This document shows, piece by piece, positions 17,197-26,767 of a stretch of DNA of 64,000 nt; within the stretch, counting starts at the first letter, position 1; each line of letters starts with the position of its first letter. Source of the DNA: Acidocella aminolytica 101 = DSM 11237 (GTDB lineage Bacteria > Pseudomonadota > Alphaproteobacteria > Acetobacterales > Acetobacteraceae); NCBI RefSeq assembly GCF_900129125.1, contig NZ_FQVJ01000013.1, positions 33,173 to 97,172 of the forward strand. Direction: 5' to 3'. The notes under the pieces were generated by a model. That model was given only the letters and a program-made list of their open reading frames with translations. It searched no databases and was not told where the DNA came from. The translations under genes and the position numbers were made by a program.

Positions 17197-19458
17197 TCAC
17201 ACGACGATCCTGACGGGGATCGACTTCGCCGCCGGGGTGCCGGAAATTTCATCGTGATGCCCAAGCGGCAGAAGCCGGTTCAGCTCAGGGTAATAGCCCG
17301 CCAAGCTGCCACGTGGCATCTGGTAAGGATAGACCGTCAGCCCTTCCACCCGGCGCGCCATACCGTCATTCGCGATGGTTTCCAGCGCCACCAGAGCCCG
17401 TGACGCGATATTGCACGCGCGCATATCGTCCTCGTTCATGAACAGCACCATGCGCCCATCATAAACACCGCGATAACGGTCCGAGTTGGAATAGATGGTG
17501 GTATTGTATTGGTCGTGTGAGCGCACGGTGGAAAGCCGGAACATTTCCGCGCCGCCAACCGGCTTGTTCTCATCCAGCCCCGGGAACAGCAGGAAGTTGG
17601 CGCGGCCGGTTTCCGTGTTCCATTTGCGCTCACGCGGCGGGTTGGAAAGGTGAAACCCTCCCGGCGCCTTGATCCGCTCATTAAACCCACTGAACAGATC
17701 TGGATAAACGGCGGCGATTTTATCGCGGATCAGATTGTAATCAGCGATGAAGCTGTCCCACGGCACAACGCTCTCCGGTAACGTGGCGCGTGCCATGCCA
17801 CAGACAATCTCGATTTCTGAACGCAGGTCCGGGCTAGCAGGTTCCAGAACACCGCGAGAGGCGGTGACGTTGGACATCGCATCCTCGATGGTCACGAACT
17901 GCTCCCCGCTGGCCTGCCGGTCGATCTCAGACCGCGCGATTACCGGCAAGATCAGCGCTTGTTTGCCATGCACCAGATGGCCGCGATTGAGCTTGGTAGC
18001 GATGCCCACGGTCAGGTTCAACCGGCTCATCGCCTCGTACGCTGCTTTGGTGTCGGGAATGGCATGGATGAAATTGCCACCCATGCCGATGAACACCTTG
18101 GCCGTGCCATCGATCATCGCGCGCACGCTTTCCACCACATGATGCCCGTGCCGGCGCGGCGGCTTGAAGCCGAATACATTTTCAAGCTGGTCGAGATAAG
18201 CCTCGCTCGGCTTCTCATCGATCCCCACAGTGCGATCACCCTGCACGTTGGAATGGCCGCGCACAGGGCAGATGCCTGCTCCGGGCTTGCCGAAATTGCC
18301 ACGAAGTAAAAGCAGATTGACGATCTGCTGAATCACCCTGGCGCCCTGCTGGTGCTGGGTGACGCCCATGCCGAAGCAAATGATCGTCGCGTTGGACGCG
18401 ATATAAACATCAGCACAGCGACGAATCTGCTCTTCCGCGATACCTGAGACGCGGATGATATCGTCCCACGCCGTATTTTCGATATCCGCCTTCAGCGCCT
18501 CGAAGCCGTGCGTATGGTCACGGATGAAGGCTTCATCCAGCACGACCTCACCAACGGCGTGGCGCTCGAACAGCACCTTCATGATGCCTTTCAGGAACGC
18601 AGCGTCACCGCCGATTTTAACATGCACAAATTCGTTGGAGATAGGCGTGGAACCGAAGGTGGCCATCTCCAACACATCCTGCGGCTCTGTGAAGCGGATC
18701 AACGCGCGTTCAGGCATCGGGTTCACGGCGACGATGGGCGCGTTTCGTTTGCGGGCATTCACCAACTCGCTCATCATACGCGGGCTGTTGGTGCCGGTGT
18801 TCTGGCCGATAATGAAAATGGCTTCCGCCTTGGCGAAATCACCAATAACCACCGTTCCCTTGCCGATTCCGATGGACATGGGCAGGCCACGGCTGGTGGG
18901 CTCATGGCACATATTGGAGCAGTCTGGGAAATTATTGGTGCCAAATTCCCGCACGAACACGGAATATAAAAAAGCGGCCTCGTTGGAGGTACGGCCGGAG
19001 GTATAAAATTCCGCCTGATCCGGACTTTCCAGCGCATTCAGTTCAGCGGCGATCAGCTTATAGGCATCGCCCCAGGAGACAGGCACATAATGGTCCGTGG
19101 CGGGGTCGTAGCGCATTGGCTCGGTCAGGCGGCCCTGCTCTTCCAGCCAGTAATCGCTCTGCGTCATCAGCTCAGAAACGCTGTACTGGGCAAAGAATGC
19201 CCGCGATGCCCGCTTACGGGTAGCTTCAACCGCCAGGGCCTTCGCGCCGTTTTCGCAGAATTCCAGCTTCTTCTCGCGGTCGGGGTTTGGCCAGGCGCAG
19301 CTAGGGCATTTAAAACCGTCCGGGTGGTTCATCTTGAGCAGTGCTTGGCTACCTTTTACGGCGACACTCTGCTCCAGCAGGATTTTCGCCGTGGCTTTTG
19401 CCGCGCCCCAACCACCCGCTGGCGCCTCATACGTCTCAAAGCGAAGTTTTTCAGACAT
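17197..19458 (-). CDS. FdhF/YdeP-family molybdopterin oxidoreductase alpha subunit
   Basis: Bis-MGD molybdoenzyme of 753 residues. The N-terminus has a Cys cluster (FKCPSCAWPNPDR, then EFCENG) that could bind Fe-S. The motif DCSNMCHEPTSRGLP aligns with the DCCARVU-HGP region of E. coli FdhF, with Cys in the selenocysteine position. Later blocks are ICPVRGHSNVQGDRT and MGGNFIHAIPDT. No signal peptide is visible, so it is predicted cytoplasmic. YdeP-like proteins are linked to acid resistance in E. coli, but their reaction is not established. The only cofactor gene nearby is fdhD; no electron-transfer subunit is adjacent. Confidence 0.88.
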   Translation of the reverse strand: MSEKLRFETYEAPAGGWGAAKATAKILLEQSVAVKGSQALLKMNHPDGFKCPSCAWPNPDREKKLEFCENGAKALAVEATRKRASRAFFAQYSVSELMTQSDYWLEEQGRLTEPMRYDPATDHYVPVSWGDAYKLIAAELNALESPDQAEFYTSGRTSNEAAFLYSVFVREFGTNNFPDCSNMCHEPTSRGLPMSIGIGKGTVVIGDFAKAEAIFIIGQNTGTNSPRMMSELVNARKRNAPIVAVNPMPERALIRFTEPQDVLEMATFGSTPISNEFVHVKIGGDAAFLKGIMKVLFERHAVGEVVLDEAFIRDHTHGFEALKADIENTAWDDIIRVSGIAEEQIRRCADVYIASNATIICFGMGVTQHQQGARVIQQIVNLLLLRGNFGKPGAGICPVRGHSNVQGDRTVGIDEKPSEAYLDQLENVFGFKPPRRHGHHVVESVRAMIDGTAKVFIGMGGNFIHAIPDTKAAYEAMSRLNLTVGIATKLNRGHLVHGKQALILPVIARSEIDRQASGEQFVTIEDAMSNVTASRGVLEPASPDLRSEIEIVCGMARATLPESVVPWDSFIADYNLIRDKIAAVYPDLFSGFNERIKAPGGFHLSNPPRERKWNTETGRANFLLFPGLDENKPVGGAEMFRLSTVRSHDQYNTTIYSNSDRYRGVYDGRMVLFMNEDDMRACNIASRALVALETIANDGMARRVEGLTVYPYQMPRGSLAGYYPELNRLLPLGHHDEISGTPAAKSIPVRIVV

Positions 19459-19494
19459 TCAAAAACACTCCTGACGAAGAACAGCTATCGTTAT

Positions 19495-20034
19495 CATTCA
19501 TTTATCCGCGGGCTAGGCGAGGTGTGCCGCTCATGCGCATCAAGCCATGTAATCACACGCTCAGCCAGGAACTGACAGCTTATGCCAACAAGCCCACCAA
19601 GCAGCACTTCTACACCCCGCCACAATCCCGTTTACAAAATCGATTGTTGGTCAGGCCGTGTGAGCAAAACAATCGGCGCTGTCCACATCGATACACGCAG
19701 ATCTGGCCAGAGGCGCATCAGCAACGTGTAAAACGCAACCGCCCCGACAAGCAGAAACGGAATCAAGCATAAAAAGCCAGCAGCGTACCGCCAAGATCAC
19801 CGCCGAGATCACACTCACAACCGTGCCCGTTAACTGCCAGAGCGTGACGCGGTTTGTGTCGTTCAGCTCTTCCTGCGAGACGATAATGCCACACATGGTG
19901 GCCCACACAGGATGTGGCAACCCACCGCGCCCGCTAGCAAAAACGCCAACGCGGCAGCACTGGAGCAACGCGATAGAGGCTTTTGTAGTATTATCCGCAA
20001 GGTTGTTTGCGGTCATTCGCAGGGACATGTGCAA
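19495..20034 (-). pseudogene. Broken FUSC-like membrane protein remnant
   Basis: Three minus-strand frames together read like one membrane protein. The first (from 20034) contains HPVWATMCGIIVSQ and LWQLTGTVVSVISAVI. Near 19770 the sense switches frame to AGFLCLIPFLLVGAVAFYT and WTAPIVLLT, which then stops. A third frame gives VEVLLGGLVGISCQFLAERV and ends at 19495. The order (P-x-WA, GT, TAPIVLLT, E-x-LLGG) resembles the FUSC/aromatic acid exporter family, recognised from memory. At least two frameshifts and a stop make it non-functional. Confidence 0.5.
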
Positions 20035-20142
20035 CGCCTTGGTTGGTGTTCAGTTTCCAGTGACTGTTCGCCCCATAAATGGGCTGCTTTTGTAGCGCCT
20101 CAAGGTGTTTTTTGTGGCTGCTCAAACCATTGAGGGGCATAT

Positions 20143-20631
20143 ATGGAAAGTGCCGCAAAAGCGGGAATTCACCTTCAACTAAATCTCCGCGGGCGCTTTA
20201 CGGGCATGATGAAATTTGGTTCCGGGCGCTGTCCTGACGGCGCGGCTCTACTCGCTCGCCTTCTTCTCATGCTGCTTTTCGTCATTTTCGGCTGGCTAAA
20301 ACTTGCAAATTTCAGCGGTACGATTGAGCAATATGGCCCATGTTGGTGCGACGTTGCCGATTCTGGCCCCGCTGATCGCCGTGGTTATGGAGTTTTTGTC
20401 GGTATCGCCCTGGTTCTTGGCATCGCCACTCGGCCCTTGGCGATTTTGATGTTGGTTTACACGCTGGGTACCGCGCTGATCGGGCATCATTTCTGGACCA
20501 TGACTGACATGGCGCGGTTTGAGGCGATGATCAATTTTTGCAAAAATATCAGCATCAGGGGCGGACTATTGCTGCTGTACGTCACCGGGGCTGGCAAGTT
20601 CTCACTGGACCGCGTGCTGGGTTGGAATTGA
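20143..20631 (+). CDS. DoxX-family membrane protein with an internal compensated frameshift
   Basis: 162 residues resembling DoxX/quinol-oxidase-subunit-like proteins. Membrane segments include LLARLLLMLLFVIFGWLKLA, FVGIALVLGIATRPLAILML and IRGGLLLLYVTGAG. Between 20334 and 20397 the encoded peptide (GPCWCDVADSGPADRRGYG) is hydrophilic and unlike the family. The +1 frame of the same DNA reads AHVGATLPILAPLIAVVMEF, the expected helix. A 2-base loss in an AT repeat and a 1-base loss in the T run would explain it. ATG 20143 is preceded by GAGGGG; ATG 20206 is an alternative. Confidence 0.7.
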   Translation: MESAAKAGIHLQLNLRGRFTGMMKFGSGRCPDGAALLARLLLMLLFVIFGWLKLANFSGTIEQYGPCWCDVADSGPADRRGYGVFVGIALVLGIATRPLAILMLVYTLGTALIGHHFWTMTDMARFEAMINFCKNISIRGGLLLLYVTGAGKFSLDRVLGWN

Positions 20632-20637
20632 GAAAAA

Positions 20638-20724
20638 TGGTGCGGGTGGTCGGAATCGAACCGACACTCCATTGCTGGAACCGGATTTTGAGTCCGGCGC
20701 GTCTACCAGTTCCACCACACCCGC
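20638..20724 (-). tRNA. tRNA-Leu (anticodon CAA)
   Basis: The minus strand reads GCGGGTGTGGTGGAA at the 5' end, folds into a cloverleaf with a long variable arm, and has CAA in the loop flanked by CT and AA. The 3' CCA is encoded (20638-20640). Confidence 0.95.
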
Positions 20725-20897
20725 CCGGTGAGCGCCTGTTTAAGTGAGGCTCGTACCGAAATCAACTGGATACCGCAAATCTGTTTTGAGCCTCCGCGCC
20801 CGAAGGCTCAAATTCATGAAATCAGTACCGGGTGAATTTTTCTTCCCCGGCTCCACTTGCCAGCCTGATTTGGTTTGTTTATAGAGCCGCCCACCGG

Positions 20898-20973
20898 TCC
20901 CGAATAGCTCAGTTGGTAGAGCAAGCGACTGTTAATCGCTCGGTCGTAGGTTCGAGTCCTACTTCGGGAGCCA
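20898..20973 (+). tRNA. tRNA-Asn (anticodon GTT)
   Basis: Acceptor TCCCGAA pairs with TTCGGGA; the D arm is AGCTCAGTTGGTAGAGC and the anticodon loop is CTGTTAA. The T arm contains GGTTCGAGTCC, and CCA is encoded. Confidence 0.96.
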
Positions 20974-21011
20974 GGTTTTTCTTTAAAAATCAAGGCTTTT
21001 CAAAGATTCCC

Positions 21012-21626
21012 TTAGGCGGGCTGCGTAAACAGCACGGCCTCGGCAATTGCGTCCGCCAACGCCTCAACCCCCTCACCGCCGCGCGCATTTGTGGCGATGA
21101 GCGGCTTGCCCGAGCGGGCTTCACGCGCTTCCTCAAGCATCTTCTCCAGATCCACCCCCACATGCGGCGCGAGATCCGTCTTGTTGATGATCAGCAGGTC
21201 ACAGCGCAGCACACCCGGCCCGCGTTTACGGGGAATGTCGTCACCACCCGCCACATCGATGACGAAAATCCACCAATCGACGAGGTCGAGCGAAAAAGTG
21301 GATGCCAGATTATCGCCGCCCGATTCGTAGATGATCAATTCCAGCCCTGGGATCGACGCCTCCATGCGATCACCCGCCAGCATGTTCAGGGTCGGGTCTT
21401 CACGGATGACCGTATGCGGGCAGGCCCCCGCCTCCACCGCGCCCACTCTGGCCGGGTCAATCAACCCGGACCTGCGCAAACGCTCCGCGTCCTCGGCCGT
21501 CACCAGATCATTCGTGATCACGGCAAAATTGATACGCCGGCGCTGCAAAACCGGGATCAGCGCCTCAATTAACGCGGTTTTTCCTGAGCCAACTGGCCCG
21601 CCAATTCCGATTCGTGCAGCCGTCAT
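21012..21626 (-). CDS. ureG: Urease accessory GTPase UreG (orphan)
   Basis: SIMIBI-class GTPase that delivers nickel to urease with UreD/F/E. P-loop [12 protein letters not shown] is at residues 9-20; [15 protein letters not shown] carries the conserved CPH metal motif; ESGGDNL and [11 protein letters not shown] are the Walker B/G4 regions. It has 204 residues from ATG 21626 (another ATG is 18-21 bases upstream) and looks intact. No urease structural or other accessory gene is in this window; upstream lies glycosyltransferase debris. It may serve urease genes elsewhere or be a leftover of a deleted cluster. Confidence 0.92.
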   Translation of the reverse strand: MTAARIGIGGPVGSGKTALIEALIPVLQRRRINFAVITNDLVTAEDAERLRRSGLIDPARVGAVEAGACPHTVIREDPTLNMLAGDRMEASIPGLELIIYESGGDNLASTFSLDLVDWWIFVIDVAGGDDIPRKRGPGVLRCDLLIINKTDLAPHVGVDLEKMLEEAREARSGKPLIATNARGGEGVEALADAIAEAVLFTQPA

Positions 21627-21704
21627 GGAAACTCTGTTCTCCATCAAATGATAAGTCAGAGAGCAGCAAACACCGCGAATCGGACGGCGTCTACCCTGAT
21701 GGTT

Positions 21705-22795
21705 TTAGACGGGCGCGGTGCTGCTCGCGGCCAATGCAGCGCGCATGGTTTCTACGCCTAAGCGAGCCTATGCATGAATACGGGCGCCCCCCAAGTTCAG
21801 CCCGCAATGCTTTATCGTCGCCCAACCGCGCCAGCCACTCGGCCGCATGGCTGATCCGGGTCCGCCCATTTAGCCCCCTGCATGGGCGCGTAAATGGCGC
21901 TTCATCCATAACAAGTACAAGCCGATACCCCACCAGTGCGGCGCTGCTCGCATCCACAAAGGCCAGACCGCCTGACCGCCAAGTTGCGACCACGGGTTTA
22001 CCGCGCAACATCGCCTCCGCCAGCACCAGCCAGAATTCTTCCGCCCGATGCAGACTGAGCAGAATATCAGCCGGCGCCATCAACCCCGCCATCTGTGCCG
22101 ATACCCAGACATTGTTGAAGATTTTGATATTTAGCCCGGCCTCAGGCTCCTGCCTTGCGGCTTCACGCGGGTAACCCCTGGCACCTTGCAGCTTAATGAC
22201 TAATAATCTGGTCCAGCCGGTCTCGAAACGCTTTCCAGAGCGCGGCAATCCCGGCCAGAGGATCTTTGCGTATCAGGTAGACCACTAAAGACACAACCAT
22301 CAGCGCGACCACCACCGGGTCCGCTAACGCCAGCCCGGTTAGTGCCTCAGCTTGCGGCAAGAGGCATAGAGCCAGCGGATGCGGCACCATTCTCACCCTG
22401 CCTGGCAGAAGCGGCGCCAAGGCCTGCGCCACAACATCCAACGGCTCCCACACCTCATGCACATAACGTCTGCCTGCTTTCCAGACGGGCAGCGCAATGG
22501 GCAGCTCCTAGGCCCAAAGGCGGTGTCACGCGGCGGCGTTTCTGCCCGACACCCAACCGTATTCCATGGCCGCCACCCCCCATTTGCCCAGCGGCTTGCG
22601 CCAGAATACGCGCAGCCAGACCCTAGCCCGGTGGGGCTGGCGATCTCCCCGGCTACAGACACGTCATGCGCGGCAGGGGGGCTTGGGATCAGCGTGTGGC
22701 GCCAAAGCCGCCGCCACGCCATTCAGCCCCGCCCGTGGCGCACCAGCCGATAATAGCCGCCAGAAACGATGAGCCATTGATAAATGCTCAAACAT
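21705..22795 (-). pseudogene. Degraded group 4 (GT-B) glycosyltransferase
   Basis: The glycosyltransferase sequence is recoverable only by changing frame several times. Pieces from N to C are AHDVSVAGEIASPTGLG (near 22650); HEVWEPLDVVAQALAPLLPG, VRMVPHPLA and IRKDPLAGIAALWKAF (22462-22200); then NIKIFNNVWVSAQMAGLM, DILLSLHRAEEFWLVLAEAM and RGKPVVATWRSGGLAF (22150-21960). The end reads TMRAALAASSTAPV with a stop at 21705. The SLHRAE-x-F-x-L-x-LAEAM box is the classic GT-B donor-site motif. The gene is inactive. Confidence 0.7.
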
Positions 22796-22974
22796 CACCA
22801 GCCGCGCCGTTCCGCACCTATTGTGCAAAACCATGACTCGCGTAAGTTTCGATTTCATTTCTCCTAACGTTTCTTTAAGAATTTCCCATGTCTCACCCCA
22901 CCCTGCTGCCTGCGCGCTAGGTCGAAACCCCTTTTGTTCATGGTACAATGCCTGCATGACGGGGCGCTTGCTTT

Positions 22975-23366
22975 GTGCCACGCGTTATGCTCGCGCTCGG
23001 CGCGAGTTCACGTTTGCGCGTCGCGCAATATGTGCCGTTTCTGCGTAAGGCGGGATTGGATATCGCGCTTCGCCCTTTTTTGGATAATGCTTACCTCGCC
23101 GCCCTTTATGCCGGGCAGTCACGTCGCGGCGCGGCTCTGGCCGCTTATGGGAGAGCCTTTTCCCTGCTGTCGGAAATTGAGCGGAAACGGAGGAGGATTG
23201 GGTGACTCATCTACGCACATTACGCGACGCGCCGTACCTTACCGCCGCCATGGGCATGGCCGCACGGCGGCGGGTGGAGCAGAATTACAGTCTGAACGTC
23301 ACCGTGCCGATTCTTGCCGAGATAATCAACGAACTGCTTGGCAGTATTGTTGCACATAAGGCATGA
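22975..23366 (+). pseudogene. Internally deleted glycosyltransferase remnant
   Basis: A GTG/ATG start near 22975-22987 opens SSRLRVAQYVPFLRKAGLDI, LRPFLDNAYLAALYAG, the N-terminal part of a group 1/4 glycosyltransferase, which stops at 23205. The overlapping frame from 23202 gives AAMGMAARRRVEQNYSL, a typical glycosyltransferase C-terminus, ending at 23366. The middle, a couple of hundred residues in normal members, is missing. The tail overlaps the end of the convergent sulfotransferase gene by about 40 bases. Confidence 0.65.
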
Positions 23367-24534
23367 ACCCCGCCTGCAGTGCCGAAGCGTTGAGCTTAAA
23401 CGCCTCCAGCCGATAAGGCGCGTGACGCCCATAGCCACCGCGCGGCTTGGCTTCAATCTGCCGTATCATGGCCTGGGTAGCCTGCTCTGTCAGCTCTTCC
23501 CCGAAATGCGCGTAAATGCGTTGAATCGCGACGAGCGGCGCCGCCGTAAATTCCTCGTACTTCATGTGAAATTTGCGTGACGCGGGAACATCCGCCCGGC
23601 GGTCAAAATCCAGCAGTAAATTAGCACCTTGCGTCCAGCGCGCGGCCACTTGCGCACCAATCTCGGCCGCGTTGATCCCGCGCAGAAACGGCCGTCTTAA
23701 TACTTGCGTGAGATGCGCCACGGACCCCAGCACCGCGATCGGGTCGCGATGCAAAACAACAAAGCGCGCGTCAGGATAAACACGCAAAATTGCATCCAGC
23801 GTGAATGTATGATCAGGGCACTTCAGCACCCAGCGGGCGGGCTTGCCATCTTGCAGGAACTGCAAAAATTTCTTGTGGAACAGAAATGCGTCGTCATGCC
23901 CATGCTTTTCCAGCCATTGAAAATAAGACGGCACGCGGTGGGTGGAATCAAACCGCAGGCTCTGGAACACATGCGCAGTGATCTCGCTGCATTCCTGCGG
24001 GCTGTCCGCATAGATCGGGTGCAGTTCCCTGAAACCGGGCGCGAGACCATTGAAAAGATCAAGCTGCTTATCCACCCGGACAATCCGCCTATCCCCCGCC
24101 GAATTAAAACCAGCCGGGCGGGGCGCTGGGTAAATCATTTGCCAGTTACGCGGCACTTGATTACCAGGATCCTGCGCCATCAAGTCATGCAGGAAGGTCG
24201 TGCCTGAACGCGGCAAGCCCAAAATAAATAAAGGAGCCTTGATTGGCGCTGCCGTGAGGGATGGTGAAGCAGCATGCGAATCTTCAATAAGCTGGGCATT
24301 GCGCAGCAGGCGGACAAAATCCCATTTCAGGGACACGCGGCCGAACAGGCTGAGCTCCGACTCAGCCTTAATCGATGCCAACAGCCGCTCAAGCCCTTCA
24401 ACCGCATCTGGCGAGGGGGCAACCTTGGCGGCACGGAGCAATGCCAACGCATCCCCAACCGCAAAGGCCGAATCAGGCACAATCCGATCAGCCACTCTGA
24501 ACCCACGGCTCAGAACCCTCGCCAAAGCTGTCAT
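23326..24534 (-). CDS. Sulfotransferase-family protein
   Basis: 402-residue PAPS-dependent sulfotransferase-like protein. The 5'-phosphosulfate loop is LFILGLPRSGTTFLHDLM near residues 101-118. The 3'-phosphate region includes WVLKCPDHTFTLDAIL and VVLHRDPIAVLGSVAHL. The acceptor is unknown; related bacterial proteins modify lipids, glycans or other cell-surface molecules. It is the last gene of the long minus-strand run, starting 1 base after the gloA stop, next to two broken glycosyltransferases, so a surface-polysaccharide role is possible but unproven. Confidence 0.85.
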   Translation of the reverse strand: MTALARVLSRGFRVADRIVPDSAFAVGDALALLRAAKVAPSPDAVEGLERLLASIKAESELSLFGRVSLKWDFVRLLRNAQLIEDSHAASPSLTAAPIKAPLFILGLPRSGTTFLHDLMAQDPGNQVPRNWQMIYPAPRPAGFNSAGDRRIVRVDKQLDLFNGLAPGFRELHPIYADSPQECSEITAHVFQSLRFDSTHRVPSYFQWLEKHGHDDAFLFHKKFLQFLQDGKPARWVLKCPDHTFTLDAILRVYPDARFVVLHRDPIAVLGSVAHLTQVLRRPFLRGINAAEIGAQVAARWTQGANLLLDFDRRADVPASRKFHMKYEEFTAAPLVAIQRIYAHFGEELTEQATQAMIRQIEAKPRGGYGRHAPYRLEAFKLNASALQAGFMPYVQQYCQAVR

Positions 24535-24535
24535 C

Positions 24536-24934
24536 TTAGTGCGGTTTCCGTTCGATCAATTCAATCTTGTAACCATCCGGGTCCTCAATAAAGGCGATCA
24601 CCGTGGTGCCGAACTTCACCGGGCCAGGCTCACGGGTAATCTTCACGCCAGCTTCGCGCAGCTTGTCGCAGGCGGCGTAAATGTCGGGCACGCCAAGTGC
24701 CAGATGCCCAAAAGCGGTGCCCATCTCATAGTGATCGACACCCCAGTTATAAGTGAGTTCCAGCACGGTGTTGTTGTCCTCATCGCCATACCCAACGAAT
24801 ACCAAGGTGTATTTTCCTTCAGGCACTTCGGTACGGCGCAACTCATTCATGCCCAGCAGGCCCGTATAGAAGCTCACGCTCCGTTCCAAATCACCAACCC
24901 GCAACATGGTATGAAGATAGCTGAATTCGCTCAT
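24536..24934 (-). CDS. gloA: Lactoylglutathione lyase (glyoxalase I)
   Basis: 132-residue vicinal-oxygen-chelate enzyme converting the methylglyoxal-glutathione adduct to lactoylglutathione. Metal-site residues appear in [16 protein letters not shown] (His), [11 protein letters not shown] (Glu), FGHLALGV (His) and [15 protein letters not shown] (Glu). The start is ATG 24934; a longer frame to 25087 would run into lpxI. Confidence 0.93.
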   Translation of the reverse strand: MSEFSYLHTMLRVGDLERSVSFYTGLLGMNELRRTEVPEGKYTLVFVGYGDEDNNTVLELTYNWGVDHYEMGTAFGHLALGVPDIYAACDKLREAGVKITREPGPVKFGTTVIAFIEDPDGYKIELIERKPH

Positions 24935-24962
24935 CGTTTTGCCTCTCATTCTGAAACCATAT

Positions 24963-25781
24963 CTAAACAGAAACGCCAACCAAAAACATTTCTTCTTTGT
25001 CAGCTGTTTCAATAAGTTGTGTCTTCGAGGCCAAGATAGTACCGCCCGCTTCGAATGCGACCCCCTGAAGGCCTGCTTTCGCCGCATGCCTCACCGTATC
25101 TGGCCCTATGGTTGGCAAATCCGCCCGGCGCTCTTGCTGCGGCTTAGCGATTTTCACCAGGACGCCAGCCGGTCCTGGACGGGTCACGGCGCGGATTCGC
25201 GATAGCATCGCATCTGTTCCTTCCACCGTTTCCACTGCAAGAACAATCCCTTGCTGCACCACGCAGGCCTGGCCAATATCGGCGGCGCCAGTGAGCTTCA
25301 GCACCTCCACCCCGCGCTGAATATCCATCCGGGCCTGCTCATCCGGCGCGGTACGCGTCAACAGCCCCACCGGGGCCAACGCGTCCTTCATGATTTCGTG
25401 CGCGCCCAGAACGCGAAATCCCTCCTCTGAGAGGACCCGTACAATGGCCGCCAGCAAGCCATCATCGCCCAAAAAGGCTGCCTTGCCGACACGCGCCAGC
25501 AGCCGGGCACCTTCAGCATCCGGGCGGACCGAGAGAAAAGACGGGCGCTTCACTGGCCCGATCATGACCAACTCCACACACCCGCGCTCCCGCAACGCGC
25601 GAATCATCGCGCCAATGGCGCCAAGGCGGAAAAAATGGTGTGGAAACGGGCTGAGTACAGAGGGGTCCGCATAGCCATCCAGCCCTGCGATGAACACACA
25701 GCGCCCTGCTGCCTGCGCGGCCGCAGCCACCTGCCCCGGCAATGGCCCACCCCCGGCGATAATGCCGAGTGGCTCCGTCAT
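24963..25781 (-). CDS. lpxI: UDP-2,3-diacylglucosamine diphosphatase LpxI
   Basis: 272 residues of the LpxI family, the alphaproteobacterial alternative to LpxH. It hydrolyses UDP-2,3-diacylglucosamine to lipid X. The N-terminal domain starts [15 protein letters not shown]; the catalytic C-terminal part has [17 protein letters not shown] and [10 protein letters not shown]. It follows lpxA by 80 bases, completing the early lipid A steps lpxD-fabZ-lpxA-lpxI. lpxB is not next to it. Confidence 0.93.
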   Translation of the reverse strand: MTEPLGIIAGGGPLPGQVAAAAQAAGRCVFIAGLDGYADPSVLSPFPHHFFRLGAIGAMIRALRERGCVELVMIGPVKRPSFLSVRPDAEGARLLARVGKAAFLGDDGLLAAIVRVLSEEGFRVLGAHEIMKDALAPVGLLTRTAPDEQARMDIQRGVEVLKLTGAADIGQACVVQQGIVLAVETVEGTDAMLSRIRAVTRPGPAGVLVKIAKPQQERRADLPTIGPDTVRHAAKAGLQGVAFEAGGTILASKTQLIETADKEEMFLVGVSV

Positions 25782-25861
25782 GCGCCTAACCCCATAGAAA
25801 ACACTCTGAATTGCCTACACAAGCAATCGAATATTGCTCGCACGGCGTCAACCGGTGGCGG

Positions 25862-26677
25862 TTATTCCGCCTCGCCCGCCACGTTGGTCAGGATACCATG
25901 TTTGGAGGGCGTTGCCATAAAGGCCAGCATCTCGCCCACAAAGACATTATCTTTGTAGAGTGCGGCGGCTTGCGCCACACGCTCGGCAAACACGCCCGGA
26001 CCAGTGAACAGGAATTTATAAGCCTGGTTGATCTCAACCAGCTGCGCCTTATTAATCCCCCGGCGTTTCAGGCCAATTATGTTAAGGCCCAGCAGCTCGG
26101 CCCGGGTGCCAAATACGCGGGCAAAGGGAATAACGTCACGGGTAACACCGGTCAGCCCGCCTACCATGGCGCCCGCCCCAACGCGGGTGAATTGCAGAAG
26201 CGCGGCATTGCCGCCGATCACCGCCCGGTCGCCAATCTCAACGTGGCCTCCAAGCGCCACATTGTTGGAGATAATGACCCCATCGCCCAATACGCAATCA
26301 TGCGCCACATGCACGGTCGCCATCAACAGACAGTCCGCGCCGATCTTGGTAATGCCGCTGCCCGTGACGGTACCGCGATGGATGGAGGCGTGTTCCCGGA
26401 TCTGAGTACGCGGGCCGATGACGGTTTCCGTCTCCTCGCCTTTATATTTCAGATCCTGAGGCTCCAGCCCCACCGTGCAGAACGGGAACAGCTTAACGCC
26501 CGCCCCCAAATATGTCCGACCGGAGATCGCGACATGAGAGACAAGCTCAACCCCTTCCTCCAGCACGACATCCTTGCCGACTGTGCAGAAAGGCCCAATC
26601 TTCGCGCCCGGTGCAATGGTGGCGCCATCTTCAATGATGGCGGAGGGGTGGATCATACTCTTTACCGTATCCAGCAT
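25862..26677 (-). CDS. lpxA: Acyl-ACP--UDP-N-acetylglucosamine O-acyltransferase LpxA
   Basis: 271 residues, a left-handed beta-helix of hexapeptide repeats (for example SAIIEDGATIAPGAKIGPF). The catalytic His lies in HVAHDCVLGDG, followed by the C-terminal helical domain from about residue 195 (LLGLNIIGLKRRGINKAQL). It carries out the first step of lipid A synthesis. It follows fabZ after 90 bases. Confidence 0.96.
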   Translation of the reverse strand: MLDTVKSMIHPSAIIEDGATIAPGAKIGPFCTVGKDVVLEEGVELVSHVAISGRTYLGAGVKLFPFCTVGLEPQDLKYKGEETETVIGPRTQIREHASIHRGTVTGSGITKIGADCLLMATVHVAHDCVLGDGVIISNNVALGGHVEIGDRAVIGGNAALLQFTRVGAGAMVGGLTGVTRDVIPFARVFGTRAELLGLNIIGLKRRGINKAQLVEINQAYKFLFTGPGVFAERVAQAAALYKDNVFVGEMLAFMATPSKHGILTNVAGEAE

Positions 26678-26767
26678 CTTTCGTCAGCTCCAAACCTGCC
26701 TTCGCGCTGTACGCAAGCAGGCAGGTCAGAGCCAATCACATTCAGTTACCGCGTATGTCACGGTGGA

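Noticed and set aside
20538..20747. Plus-strand small frame with VGIEPTLHCWNRILS
   Set aside because: It is translation across the tRNA-Leu gene, the same artefact.
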